Below are positions 15,702 to 24,616 of a stretch of 64,000 nucleotides of DNA, piece by piece. This stretch comes from Burkholderia arboris (GTDB lineage Bacteria; Pseudomonadota; Gammaproteobacteria; Burkholderiales; Burkholderiaceae), in contig NZ_CABVPX010000020.1 in NCBI RefSeq assembly GCF_902499125.1, positions 1-64,000 of the forward strand, read 5' to 3'. The stretch's first letter is position 1; each line of letters begins with the position of its first letter. The position numbers and the translations under genes were made by a program. Under the pieces are notes generated by a model. It ran no database searches. It worked only from the letters and a program-made list of their open reading frames with translations, and was not told the origin of the DNA.

Positions 15702-18395
15702 TTACGCGAGCGCCTTCTCGACGATCTCGCGCACGTCGCGCGACTTCGCGCCGGCCGCGACCTGCTCGAGCGCTTCGCGCATCCGCTCGCGCAGTGCCGG
15801 CGTGAAACGGCGCCACAGTTCGAGCGAGCGCGCGAGGCGTGCCGCGACCTGCGGGTTGATCGCGTCGAGCGCGAGCACCTGTTCGGCCCAGAACGCGTAA
15901 CCCGAGCCGTCCGCCGCGTGGAATTGCGCGGGGTTGGCCGCGCAGAAGCTGAAGATCAGCGAGCGCGCGCGGTTCGGATTCTTCAGGTTGAACGCCGGAT
16001 GCGCGAGCAGCTTGCGCACTTTCGCGAGCGTCGGCTGCGCGGGCGTGCCGCGTTGCGCCGCCTGCATCGCGAACCACTTGTCGATCACGAGCGCTTCCTT
16101 CTCGAAACGACGATAGAAATCGTCGAGCGCCTGCTCGGCCGGCCCGCCCGCGCCCGCGGCGGCGGCGGACAGCAGTGCGCCGAGCGCGGCCGCGCGATCG
16201 GTCATGTTGTTCGCCGCGTCGTACTGCGCGGTTGCGAGGCGCACGGCATCGGCCGGATCCTCGAGTTCGGCGAGATACGCGAGCGCGAGGTTCTTCAGCG
16301 CGCGGCGGCCGGATGCCTCCGGCGTCGGCTCGTAGGCGCCGGGCGTCTGGTGCTGCTCGTACGCGGCGAGCCAGTCGGCGCGCAGCGCGGTCGCGAGCTG
16401 GCGGCGCACGAACTGGCGCGCACGATGCACGGCGGCCGGATTGGCTTCGGCCATCTGGTCGGCGAGATAGGTTTCCGACGGCAGCGTCAGCGCGAGTTCG
16501 CGGAACGCCGGCGACAGCGTCGCGTCGGTCAGCACGCGGCGGAACGCGGCGACGAAGTTCTCGCCGAGCACGAGCGGCTCGTTCGCGGCGGCACGCGCGG
16601 CGAGTGTCAGCAGCGCGCGCGTCGCGAGGCGCTGGCCGGCCTCCCAGCGGTTGAACGGATCGCTGTCGTGCGCGAGCAGGAACGCGAGATCGTCGTCGCT
16701 GTAGTCGTACTCGACGATCACCGGCGACGAGAAGTTGCGCAGCAGCGACGGCAGCGGCGCCTCCGGCACGTCGACGAACGTGAAGGTCTGCTCGGTGTCG
16801 GTGAAGTCGAGCACGCGCGTCGTGCCCGATGCGGCGGCTTCGCCGTCGAGACGCAGCGGCAGGTCGCGGCCGTCGCGGCCGATCAGGCCGATCGCGAACG
16901 GGATCAGCAGCGGCCCCTGCTGCGTGTCGCGCGCGGCCGGCGACGCGTCGCCGTAACCCTGCGCGAGCGTGACCGTGTAGCGGCGCGCGGCCGCGTCGTA
17001 CGCGGTGCGCACCGATACGCGCGGCGTGCCGGCCTGGCTGTACCAGCGCTCGAACTGCGCGAGGTCGCGCCCGTTCGCGTCGGCCATCGCGTGACGGAAG
17101 TCGTCGCAGGTCACCGCGTGGCCGTCGTGACGCTTGAAGTACAGGTCCATCCCCTTGCGGAAGCCGTCGCGGCCGAACAGCGTCTGGTACATCCGCACGA
17201 CTTCCGAGCCTTTCTCGTAGACCGTCATCGTGTAGAAGTTGTTGATCTCGACGTAGCTTTCCGGGCGCACCGGGTGCGCCATCGGGCCGGCGTCCTCGGC
17301 GAACTGCAGCTGGCGCAGCACGCGCACATCCTCGATGCGCTTGACCGCGCGGGCCGCCGATTCGACGTCGTCACCCGCGGCCATGTCGGCCGAGAATTCC
17401 TGGTCGCGGAACACCGTCAGGCCTTCCTTCAGGCTCAGCTGGAACCAGTCGCGGCAGGTCACGCGGTTGCCGGTCCAGTTGTGGAAGTACTCGTGGCCGA
17501 CCACCGATTCGATGTTCGCGAAGTCGGTGTCGGTCGCGGTCTCGGGGTTCGCCAGCACGTACTTCGTATTGAAGATGTTGAGCCCCTTGTTCTCCATCGC
17601 GCCCATGTTGAAGTCGCCCACCGCGACGATCATGAAGCGGTCGAGATCGAGCTCGAGGCCGAAGCGCTTTTCATCCCAGCGGATCGAGTGGATCAGCGCA
17701 TCCATCGCGTGACGCGTCTTGTCGAGATCGGCCGGCTCGACCCATACCTGCAGCAGCTTTTCCTTGCCCGAGCCGGTCGTGATCTTCTCTTCGATCGCGA
17801 CGAGCTTGCCGGCGACCAGGGCGAACAGGTAGCTCGGCTTGCGGAACGGGTCTTCCCACTTCGCGAAGTGGCGGCCGTCGGGGAGGTCGCCCGAATCGAC
17901 GAGGTTGCCGTTCGACAGCAGCACCGGGTACGCGGCCTTGTCGGCACGCAGCGTGACGATGTACGAGGCCATCACGTCGGGGCGGTCGAGGAAGTAGGTG
18001 ATGCGGCGAAAGCCTTCGGCTTCGCACTGCGTGAAGAAGTTGCCGCTCGACACGTAGAGGCCCGACAGCGTCGTATTCTGGTCCGGTGCGCACGCGCTTT
18101 CGAGCGTCAGCTCGAACGCGTCGGGCACGTTCTCGACCGTCAGCCCGTGTTCGTGCGCGCGTACCGCACCGTGCGGCGCGCCGTTCAGCCAGGCGCCGAG
18201 GCATTCGAGCGCTTCGCCCATCAGTTCCAGGTGCGGCGTAGGCGCGGCATCCGGATTGCGGCGCACGCGCATCGTATTCCTGACGATCGTGCGGGCCGGC
18301 GCGAGATCGAATTCGAGCGCGACGGAATCGATGAGGAAGGCCGGCGGCGTGTAGTCGGCGCGGCGGATCACGGTGGAGGAGGCGTTGTCGGACAT
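15702..18395 (-). CDS. pepN: Aminopeptidase N (M1 family)
   Basis: An 897-aa cytosolic zinc metallo-aminopeptidase that trims N-terminal residues from peptides. The substrate-anchoring GAMEN motif (265-269) is present, as are zinc ligands HEYFH (301-305) plus Glu324 in LKEGLTVFRDQEF. The length and C-terminal helical domain match proteobacterial PepN. The start at MSDNAS is chosen from family length; the upstream in-frame extension has no similarity. It is divergent from the DUF4136 lipoprotein gene across 187 bases. Confidence 0.96.
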   Translation of the reverse strand: MSDNASSTVIRRADYTPPAFLIDSVALEFDLAPARTIVRNTMRVRRNPDAAPTPHLELMGEALECLGAWLNGAPHGAVRAHEHGLTVENVPDAFELTLESACAPDQNTTLSGLYVSSGNFFTQCEAEGFRRITYFLDRPDVMASYIVTLRADKAAYPVLLSNGNLVDSGDLPDGRHFAKWEDPFRKPSYLFALVAGKLVAIEEKITTGSGKEKLLQVWVEPADLDKTRHAMDALIHSIRWDEKRFGLELDLDRFMIVAVGDFNMGAMENKGLNIFNTKYVLANPETATDTDFANIESVVGHEYFHNWTGNRVTCRDWFQLSLKEGLTVFRDQEFSADMAAGDDVESAARAVKRIEDVRVLRQLQFAEDAGPMAHPVRPESYVEINNFYTMTVYEKGSEVVRMYQTLFGRDGFRKGMDLYFKRHDGHAVTCDDFRHAMADANGRDLAQFERWYSQAGTPRVSVRTAYDAAARRYTVTLAQGYGDASPAARDTQQGPLLIPFAIGLIGRDGRDLPLRLDGEAAASGTTRVLDFTDTEQTFTFVDVPEAPLPSLLRNFSSPVIVEYDYSDDDLAFLLAHDSDPFNRWEAGQRLATRALLTLAARAAANEPLVLGENFVAAFRRVLTDATLSPAFRELALTLPSETYLADQMAEANPAAVHRARQFVRRQLATALRADWLAAYEQHQTPGAYEPTPEASGRRALKNLALAYLAELEDPADAVRLATAQYDAANNMTDRAAALGALLSAAAAGAGGPAEQALDDFYRRFEKEALVIDKWFAMQAAQRGTPAQPTLAKVRKLLAHPAFNLKNPNRARSLIFSFCAANPAQFHAADGSGYAFWAEQVLALDAINPQVAARLARSLELWRRFTPALRERMREALEQVAAGAKSRDVREIVEKALA

Positions 18396-18582
18396 GGTCG
18401 TCGAGATCGGTGGAGTGGGGGACGGGCCCGTTGCGCGGGCCAGGCGAACCGGGCCATTGTACAAAGGCTTGCGGCCGCGTGCCGGGCGAACTTTTTACCG
18501 CTTTCGGCAGTCCGCGTATTATCGGCATCCCGTTACGGTTCGCGCGGTGCGACGAACGGGTGACGGATCGACGAGGATCAAC

Positions 18583-19281
18583 ATGAAACGCGATTGGATT
18601 ATTCGCGGTGCGGGCTGGGCGGCGGCGCTGTGCGTGGCGCTGCTGACGGGCTGCACCAGCTATGTGACAACCCAGGTCACGGCCTTCTCCGACTGGAGCG
18701 GCAGCGACGCGACACGCACCTATGCGTTCACGCGCACCGATGCGCAGAAGAACAGCATCGAGCAGTCGACCTACGAGCCGATCGTCGCGAACGAGCTGTC
18801 CGCGTATGCGTTCCGGCAGGTGCCGCCGGCGCAGGCGCGCTATCTCGTCGGGCTGACCTATGCGGTCGGCAGCGATCTCGTGACGGTGCCGCAACCGGTC
18901 TACTACGATCCGTGGTTCGCGCCCGGGCCGTACTGGCGGCGCGGGCCGTGGGGCCCCTGGGGCCCGTGGGGGCCGATGCCGGCCGGCTATGTCGCGCAAA
19001 CGTACCAGGTGTTCGACTACACGCTCGGGATCCGCATCACCGAGCGCGCGACGGGCAAGGAGGTGTACAACGTGTCCGCGCGCACGACCGGCGACAACGG
19101 CACGCTGCTGTATGCGATGCCGTTCCTCGCGCGCAGCGCGCTCGCCGATTTCCCGCTGTCGAACGGCGCGGTCCGCTCGGTCCGGCTGCCGGTCGACAAG
19201 CGCGGCGGGCCGGCGGCGCCGGCCGCCAACGAGCGCGCGGTGCCGGCTGCACCGGCGTCGGGCGCGGCCGTCGCGAAGTAG
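18583..19281 (+). CDS. DUF4136 lipoprotein
   Basis: A 232-aa protein. A signal peptide with lipobox LLTGC puts the lipidated Cys at residue 24. The domain that follows (VTTQVTAFSDW...TYAFTRT) is the start of a DUF4136 fold. A striking Trp/Pro/Gly insert GPWGPWGPWGP lies near residue 130, encoded by a GC-only repeat. The tail is Ala/Pro-rich. ATG is preceded by GAGGATC. The function of the family is unknown; some members sit in the outer membrane. Confidence 0.85.
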   Translation: MKRDWIIRGAGWAAALCVALLTGCTSYVTTQVTAFSDWSGSDATRTYAFTRTDAQKNSIEQSTYEPIVANELSAYAFRQVPPAQARYLVGLTYAVGSDLVTVPQPVYYDPWFAPGPYWRRGPWGPWGPWGPMPAGYVAQTYQVFDYTLGIRITERATGKEVYNVSARTTGDNGTLLYAMPFLARSALADFPLSNGAVRSVRLPVDKRGGPAAPAANERAVPAAPASGAAVAK

Positions 19282-19296
19282 CGCAGTATCCCGCTC

Positions 19297-19318
19297 GGCG
19301 CGGCCGTCCGGCCGCGCC
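19297..19318. terminator. GC hairpin between convergent genes
   Basis: A perfect 9-bp stem GGCGCGGCC/GGCCGCGCC with GTCC loop lies in the 52-base gap between the lipoprotein and GDT1 gene ends. There is no T-tract on either side, so it would be weak as a classical terminator. Confidence 0.5.
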
Positions 19319-19333
19319 GGCCATTCCCCTCCG

Positions 19334-19906
19334 TCAGACCCCGATACCCAGCAGCGCCAGCGCGCCGAGCACGACGAACAGCACGGCTGCGATCCCGTGC
19401 ACGAGCTTGGTCGGCAGGCGGTGCGCGAAGCGGTCGCCGAGCAGGATCGCCGGCACGTTCGCGAGCATCATCCCGAGCGTCGTGCCGGCCACGACGCCGA
19501 TGTAATCCTGGAAGCGTGCGGCCAGCGCGACGGTCGCGATCTGCGTCTTGTCGCCCATTTCCGCGAGGAAGAACGCGACGAGCGTCGCGCCGAATACGCC
19601 GAGCCGCGAGCGGTTGGCGTTGGCTTCGTCGGCATCGAGCTTGTCGGGCACGAGAATCCACAACCCCATCGCGATGAACGAGAACGCGAGCGCCCAGCGC
19701 ATGATCGACGGCGTGACGAGCGCGCCGAGCCATTCGCCGAGTGCGCCTGCGAAACCGTGGTTCACGAGCGTCGCGACGAGCACGCCGAGAATGATCGGCA
19801 CCGGCTTGCGATAGCGCGCGGCCAGAACGAGGGAAAGCAGTTGGGTCTTGTCGCCGATTTCAGCGAGGGCGACGGCGCCGGTGGAGATCAGGAAAGCTTG
19901 GGACAC
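19334..19906 (-). CDS. TMEM165/GDT1 family manganese exporter (MneA-like)
   Basis: A 190-aa inner-membrane protein of six helices in two homologous halves. Each half has the family motif E-x-G-D-K-T-Q: residues 16-22 (EIGDKTQ) and 116-122 (EMGDKTQ). Bacterial members export Mn2+ (MneA of Vibrio). The GTG start at 19906 is taken because it aligns with family N-termini; the longer in-frame reading covers the riboswitch and is not protein-like. The leader carries a yybP-ykoY manganese riboswitch, which independently supports manganese as substrate. Confidence 0.9.
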   Translation of the reverse strand: MSQAFLISTGAVALAEIGDKTQLLSLVLAARYRKPVPIILGVLVATLVNHGFAGALGEWLGALVTPSIMRWALAFSFIAMGLWILVPDKLDADEANANRSRLGVFGATLVAFFLAEMGDKTQIATVALAARFQDYIGVVAGTTLGMMLANVPAILLGDRFAHRLPTKLVHGIAAVLFVVLGALALLGIGV

Positions 19907-19984
19907 GGATGGGGTTCCACGGGCCGATGTTGTGCGTGCGAGCGACGATCCACGCCGCGCCGGGCCCTGATGCGGCGCGCTGTG

Positions 19985-20116
19985 AACCATCGGTCTCGCC
20001 AGGCCAACGTGGCTGCGTCCGCCATGGCCAAACGGCCAAGTCTGTTGACGGACGCCTCCGTCACGATGCGCGCCGGGGGCGCGGGACATCGAGCGGAGCG
20101 GCTACTCCCCAATGAG
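19985..20116 (-). promoter_or_regulatory. yybP-ykoY manganese riboswitch
   Basis: The minus-strand leader of the GDT1 gene contains the conserved elements in order: TTGGGGAGTAGCC at the 5' side (plus coordinates about 20101-20113), a variable GC hairpin, GTCAACA, a second stem, and the 3' signature CTGGCGAGACCGATGG (about 19987-20003). These are the yybP-ykoY Mn2+-sensing RNA hallmarks. A TAGAAT -10 at 20123-20128 puts the transcription start right at the 5' end of the element. High Mn2+ is expected to turn the exporter on. Confidence 0.88.
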
Positions 20117-20122
20117 CGGCGA

Positions 20123-20128
20123 ATTCTA
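20123..20128 (-). promoter_or_regulatory. -10 box (TAGAAT) of the riboswitch-GDT1 transcript
   Basis: TAGAAT on the minus strand lies 10-15 bases before the conserved GGGGAGTAG element. No good -35 is seen. Confidence 0.55.
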
Positions 20129-20196
20129 GCACGGCGGATTGCGTGCGGGAAAGCGGCCGGGCCGGTGTGGGGCCCGATCGGCGTGTGGCGCGTCGG

Positions 20197-20244
20197 GCTG
20201 CCCGGCAGGCGCGGCGGCGAATGCGCCGCGCCTGCCGGGGCAGC
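20197..20244. repeat. 20-bp inverted repeat downstream of guaD
   Basis: Left arm 20197-20216 (starting GCTGCCCGGCAGG) pairs with 20224-20244 with a single bulged G, around a 7-base loop. It lies 20 bases after the guaD stop. The arms are GC only and no T-run follows, so it may act as an mRNA 3' stabiliser or roadblock rather than a classical terminator. Confidence 0.7.
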
Positions 20245-20264
20245 GTTCCGGCACGCCGTTCCCG

Positions 20265-21584
20265 TTACGCGGTGGCCGCGCGGCGCGCGGCGCCGCGCTC
20301 GTGGACGAGTTCGCCGGCTGCGTAGGTGCGGTACACCGCGCGGTCGTCGCCGAGCAGCGCGAACGCGAACAGCAGTTCCTCGAGTGAATCCGCGCGCTTC
20401 GTGCGACGCGCGAGCAGCGGCGTGGCCTGCGGGTCGAGCACGACGAAGTCGGCTTCGGTGCGCGGCTTCAGCGTGCCGACCGTGTCGGCGAGGTCGAGTG
20501 CCTGCGCGGCGCCGGCCGTCGCGAGCCAGAACATCCGCGTGGCGGTCAGGTGGTGGCCCGACAGCCGTGCGACCTTGTGCGCCTCGTTCATCGTCTGCAG
20601 CATCGAGAACGACGTGCCGCCGCCGACGTCGGTCGCGAGCGTGACCGGCACGTCGTGTTCGCCGGCCTTGTCGAAGTCGAACAGCCCGCTGCCGAGGAAG
20701 AAGTTCGACGTCGGGCAGTGTGCGACGACGGTGCGCGTCTCGGCCATCCGGCGGCGGTCCTCGTCGTCGAGGTGGATGCAGTGGCCGTACACCGCGCGCG
20801 GACGCAGCAGCCCGTAGCGGTCGTAGATGTCGAGATAGCTGCGATGGCCGGGGAACAGTTCGGCCACCCATTTCACCTCGTCGACGTTTTCCGCGACGTG
20901 GCTCTGCACGAACACGTCCGGATGGCGGCGCGCGAGTTCCCCGCACGCCTCGAGCTGCGCCTCGGTCGACGTCGGCGCGAAGCGCGGCGTCAGCGCATAC
21001 ATCTGGCGGCCCTTGCCGTGCCAGCGGTCGATCAGCTCGGCGCTGTCGTCATAACCCGATTGTGCGGTGTCGCGCAGGAACTCGGGGCAGTTGCGGTCCA
21101 TCAGCACCTTGCCCGCGATCATCCTCAGGTCTCGCGCGTCGCTCGCCGCGAACAGTGCATCGGCCGACTGCTTGTGCACCGTGCAGTAGACGAGCGCGCT
21201 CGTCGTGCCGCACGCGAGCAGTTCGTCGACGAAGAAATCGGCGACTTCGCGCGCATGCTCGGGATCGCCGAACTGGCGCTCGGTCGGGAACGTGTACTTG
21301 TCGAGCCACGGCAGCAGGCCCGGCGCCGGCGACGCGATCATGTCCGTCTGCGGATAGTGGATGTGCGTGTCGATGAAGCCCGGCACGATCAGCTTGTCGC
21401 GCAGGTCGTGGACGACCGCGTCGCGCGCGAGCGTTGCCGCGAGTTGCGCGTACGGGCCGGCCGCGACGACCTTGCCGTCGGCGACGATCAGGAGGCCGTC
21501 GGTCTCGTAGTTCGCGGCCTGGCTCGATTGCGCCGGGTCGCCGTTGAAGGTCAGCAGCTGGGAACGGAAAGCGGTTTGCGTCAT
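20265..21584 (-). CDS. guaD: Guanine deaminase
   Basis: A 439-aa zinc amidohydrolase converting guanine to xanthine and ammonia. It has the amidohydrolase metal motif PGFIDTHIH (H74, H76), the guanine-deaminase blocks YTFPTERQF and TPRFAPTSTEAQL, a later His in QSHVAENVDEV, GHCIHLDDED, and the Asp ligand in LATDVGGGTSFSM. The start ATG 21584 fits the family. It belongs with xdhC and the add-type deaminase upstream on the same strand, feeding xanthine dehydrogenase, but is separated from add by 371 bases. Confidence 0.95.
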   Translation of the reverse strand: MTQTAFRSQLLTFNGDPAQSSQAANYETDGLLIVADGKVVAAGPYAQLAATLARDAVVHDLRDKLIVPGFIDTHIHYPQTDMIASPAPGLLPWLDKYTFPTERQFGDPEHAREVADFFVDELLACGTTSALVYCTVHKQSADALFAASDARDLRMIAGKVLMDRNCPEFLRDTAQSGYDDSAELIDRWHGKGRQMYALTPRFAPTSTEAQLEACGELARRHPDVFVQSHVAENVDEVKWVAELFPGHRSYLDIYDRYGLLRPRAVYGHCIHLDDEDRRRMAETRTVVAHCPTSNFFLGSGLFDFDKAGEHDVPVTLATDVGGGTSFSMLQTMNEAHKVARLSGHHLTATRMFWLATAGAAQALDLADTVGTLKPRTEADFVVLDPQATPLLARRTKRADSLEELLFAFALLGDDRAVYRTYAAGELVHERGAARRAATA

Positions 21585-21955
21585 GACGAATGGTCCTGCA
21601 TCAAGGTAAGGCGAACAGAAGAAAGCGATCGACGCCGCACGGGGGCGGGACGGTGCTTCGCGAGCGGTGGCGGCACGTTGCGTGCGGCACGACCGGAGGC
21701 GATTGCGCGGGCGAATGCGGCGGCCGAAGCCGCCAGCCAGTGGTTGCCGGCTAACCTCGCGACCGTTGCGCTCGCGACCGATGCGGCGGCGAACGGAACG
21801 GCACACCGCGACGGCAGGCACCGGCGAGCGACGACGCATAGCGCCGTCGTCACTCGCGCACGCACGCGAGCGGCCCGGCGCAAGGCCGGACCGGTGGTCG
21901 CGAGGCGGATGCCGTTGCCGTGTCTCATCTGTCTAGCGTTCCTCGATGCGGGCCG
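21585..21955. other. Non-coding gap between add and guaD
   Basis: No credible gene on either strand. Open frames here are short, Arg-rich and lack a ribosome-binding site. It probably holds the leader of guaD; no clear promoter hexamers were found. Confidence 0.5.
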
Positions 21956-22981
21956 TCACGCGGCCTGCCAGTACGCGTCGAGGCGCGCGTACAGTGCGTC
22001 GCGCTGCGCCGGTTCGATGAACGACGCCTCGAAGCCGTTGCGGATCACCGCGTGGACTTCCGCATCCGTGAGCTGCAGCCCTTCGGCCGTCGCGAAGTAG
22101 TTTTCATTGACGTAGCCGCCGAAATACGCCGGATCGTCGGAGTTGATCGTTACCGCGACACCGCGGTCGAGCAGCGCCTTCAGCGTGTGCTTCGCCATGT
22201 CGTCGAATACGCACAGCTTCAGGTTCGACAGCGGGCAGACGGTCAACGCCGTGCGCGTTTTCGCGAGGCGTTCGACGAGTGCGGCGTCTTCGATGCTGCG
22301 CACGCCGTGGTCGATCCGGTCGACCTTCAGCACGTCGAGTGCTTCGTAGATATAGGCCGGCGGGCCTTCCTCGCCTGCGTGTGCGACGAGCTTCAGCCCG
22401 AGTGCGCGCGCCTTCTCGAACACGCGTGCGAACTTGGTCGGCGGATGGCCGAGCTCGGACGAGTCGAGGCCCACGCCGATCAGCCGGTGGCGATAGCGCT
22501 CGAACAGCGGCAATGCGGATTCGAACGTCGCGAGCGCGTCCTCTTCGGACAAGTGGCGCAGGAAGCACAGGATCAGCTTGCTCGACAGCCCGCGCTGCTC
22601 GGCATCGGCGAGTGCGCGCTCGATGCCCGCGACGACCGTCCCGATCGGCACGCCGCGCTCGGTGTGCGTCTGCGGATCGAAGAACAGCTCGGTGTGGACG
22701 ACGTTGTCGGCGAGCGCGCGTTCGCAGTACGCGGCCGTCATGTCGTAGAAATCCTGCTCGGTCAGCAGCACGCTCGCGCCGGCGTAATAGATGTCGAGAA
22801 ACGACTGCAGGTCGGTGAACGCGTACGCGGCGCGCAGCGCGTCGATCGAGTCGTACGCGAGCTTCACGCCGTTGCGCTGCGCGAGCGCGAAAATCAGTTC
22901 GGGCTCGAGCGAGCCTTCGATATGGATGTGCAGCTCCGCTTTCGGCGCGCGGGCAATCTTGTCCTTGAATGTCGGGGTCAT
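21956..22981 (-). CDS. add: Adenosine/adenine deaminase
   Basis: A 341-aa amidohydrolase. The zinc motif is ELHIHIEGS (H18, H20), with HAGEEG, the Asp pair in NSDDPAYFGGY, and KVDRIDHGV. The segment GLDSSELGHPP replaces the GFDLAGDE of classical adenosine deaminases and is what I know from bacterial adenine deaminases of the same fold, so adenine may be the real substrate. The stop of xdhC is 18 bases upstream, so the two are likely co-transcribed. The product (hypoxanthine or inosine) enters the same purine route as guaD. Confidence 0.88.
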   Translation of the reverse strand: MTPTFKDKIARAPKAELHIHIEGSLEPELIFALAQRNGVKLAYDSIDALRAAYAFTDLQSFLDIYYAGASVLLTEQDFYDMTAAYCERALADNVVHTELFFDPQTHTERGVPIGTVVAGIERALADAEQRGLSSKLILCFLRHLSEEDALATFESALPLFERYRHRLIGVGLDSSELGHPPTKFARVFEKARALGLKLVAHAGEEGPPAYIYEALDVLKVDRIDHGVRSIEDAALVERLAKTRTALTVCPLSNLKLCVFDDMAKHTLKALLDRGVAVTINSDDPAYFGGYVNENYFATAEGLQLTDAEVHAVIRNGFEASFIEPAQRDALYARLDAYWQAA

Positions 22982-22999
22982 GGCGTCGTTCTTGGTCGG

Positions 23000-24004
23000 T
23001 CAGTAGGTAGGGGAAGCCTGCGCGGACGCATTCGCCTCGACGGCCTGCAGCAATTGCGCAGCCACCGAGATCGCGATCACTTCGGGCGCCTTGTCGATGA
23101 TGCCTTCGACACCGATCGGGCAGCGCATCCGCGCGACCTGGGCCGGGTCGATGCCGATCGCCGCGAGGCGATGATCGAACTGCACGCGTTTTGCGTGCGA
23201 GCCGGTCATCCCGAAGTACGCATAGTCGCCGCGTCGCAGGATGCGCTCGGCCAGCACGAAATCGAGCGCGTGGTCGTGCGTCATCACGACGAAGTAGGAC
23301 TGCGGCGGCGCTGCGTCGACCGCGTCGGCCGGGGCAGCGGCCGCGTCGATCGCGAGATTGCCGATGCCGGCGAGCGCGTCGGCTAGCGGGAACACCGCAT
23401 CGGGCCCGTCGATCCAGCGCACGTGGCACGGCAGCGTCGCCAGCACCTTCACGAGCGCGGTGCCGATGTGCCCGGCGCCGAACAGCATGACGGGGAACGC
23501 ATACGGCGCGATCGTTTCGGTCATCAGCGATACGCCGCCGGTTTCCCACAGCAGGCAGTCGGCATGCGCGGCGTCCGATTCGGGCTCGCTCAACAGCGGC
23601 GCGCCCGGCGAGGGGCCGAATGATACGCTACGCACGGTCGCGGTGCCGGCCGCGACGCGCTTCGCGAGCGACATGATCCAGCCGAGATCGCCGACGTCGA
23701 GCCGCTCGAACGCGAGCACCACGGCGCCGCCGCAGCACTGGCCGAGACTCGGGCCGAGCGCGAGCCGCTCGAGCCTGCGTGCGTGCGGCACGTGCGCGCC
23801 ATCCTTCAGCAGATGCCGTGCGATCTCGATCGCCTTCCATTCCAGATGACCGCCGCCGATCGTATGGCGGGCCGTGTCGCGCGTGACGAGCATCTTGGTG
23901 CCGGCTTCGCGCGGTGCGGAGCCGTCGGTATGCGCGACCGTCACGAGCACGGCCGCTTCGCCGTGCGCGAGCAGTTGCTGCAGATCGCCGAGCCAGGCTT
24001 CCAT
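23000..24004 (-). CDS. xdhC: Xanthine dehydrogenase accessory protein XdhC
   Basis: A 334-aa protein that binds molybdenum cofactor, promotes its sulfuration and inserts it into xanthine dehydrogenase. N-terminal XdhC/CoxI domain: DGSAPREAGTKMLV, IGGGHLEWKAIE and LGPSLGQCCGG with its conserved Cys pair. C-terminal Rossmann domain from about 175: VMLFGAGHIGTALVKVL, ending in MRCPIG. The xdhA and xdhB genes that normally precede it are not in the 0.6 kb upstream. The start overlaps the stop of a short Arg-rich frame (TGATG). Confidence 0.93.
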   Translation of the reverse strand: MEAWLGDLQQLLAHGEAAVLVTVAHTDGSAPREAGTKMLVTRDTARHTIGGGHLEWKAIEIARHLLKDGAHVPHARRLERLALGPSLGQCCGGAVVLAFERLDVGDLGWIMSLAKRVAAGTATVRSVSFGPSPGAPLLSEPESDAAHADCLLWETGGVSLMTETIAPYAFPVMLFGAGHIGTALVKVLATLPCHVRWIDGPDAVFPLADALAGIGNLAIDAAAAPADAVDAAPPQSYFVVMTHDHALDFVLAERILRRGDYAYFGMTGSHAKRVQFDHRLAAIGIDPAQVARMRCPIGVEGIIDKAPEVIAISVAAQLLQAVEANASAQASPTY

Positions 24005-24616
24005 CAGCACACCCCGTTCGGAACGACGCGGCACGACACGCGGCGCGGGCTGGCGGGCGTGGCAATGACGAGGACGGACGGGAACGGGGCAGGCCGGCCG
24101 CACGCTTGAAGCGGTGCGACGGCAGCGCGCCGACGGCGCGCGCGAACGGCGCCGCCGGACTCGCGGACGCCATGAGGGTGACGGATGCGGATGGTTTGCG
24201 TTGTCATGATGAATCCAGTCGACATTGCGGATCGGGCGCGCGTTACGCAGGGGTGGTGAGACCGCCTGGCCTCGCGCACGTAGATCGCCATCCAGTCCCG
24301 AAGATAGCACCGCCACGCGGCGCGAACATGGCCGGGCGGTGATCCGGGCTATCAGGAGGCGATCATGTCGATCATAGGCCCGCCGCGCGGGATCGGGGCG
24401 CCGATGCGTGCACATCGGGCTGGAACGCATGCGTGACGGGGCGTGGGCGCGACGGTCGCGCGACGCGCGTTCGCCCGGCGATCCGGGCGGCGGCGGAGTA
24501 GGTGTTTACGCGTGGCCGGCCGGAGAGGGCCGGCGAAAGCGCCGGTTGGCGTCGTCGGCGCACGGCCCGCGCGAGCGGGCCGTGCATGCCGGGTGGCCGG
24601 CAAAGCGGCCGGCCGG
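24005..24616. other. 612-base gap upstream of xdhC
   Basis: No recognisable gene. On the minus strand an open frame from about 24205 ends in TGA overlapping the xdhC ATG (TGATG), but its product is Arg/Pro-rich, has no Shine-Dalgarno site and resembles nothing I know. The dsbB-proximal part (24500-24616) is a cluster of GC hairpins, including a perfect 11-bp stem at 24560-24585. Confidence 0.5.
24560..24585. repeat. Perfect 11-bp GC hairpin after dsbB
   Basis: GCACGGCCCGC, loop GCGA, GCGGGCCGTGC. It sits in a group of GGCCGGC-rich inverted repeats just 3' of dsbB (minus strand) and may end or stabilise that mRNA. There is no T-tract. Confidence 0.6.

Noticed and set aside
18940..18980. GGGCC(G/C)TGG repeat as a mobile or CRISPR-like repeat
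   Set aside because: It is the coding sequence for the GPWGPWGPWGP stretch of the DUF4136 lipoprotein.
24005..24291. Short minus-strand ORF whose stop overlaps the xdhC start
   Set aside because: Arg/Pro-rich, no ribosome-binding site and no family resemblance; kept only as a note on the gap.
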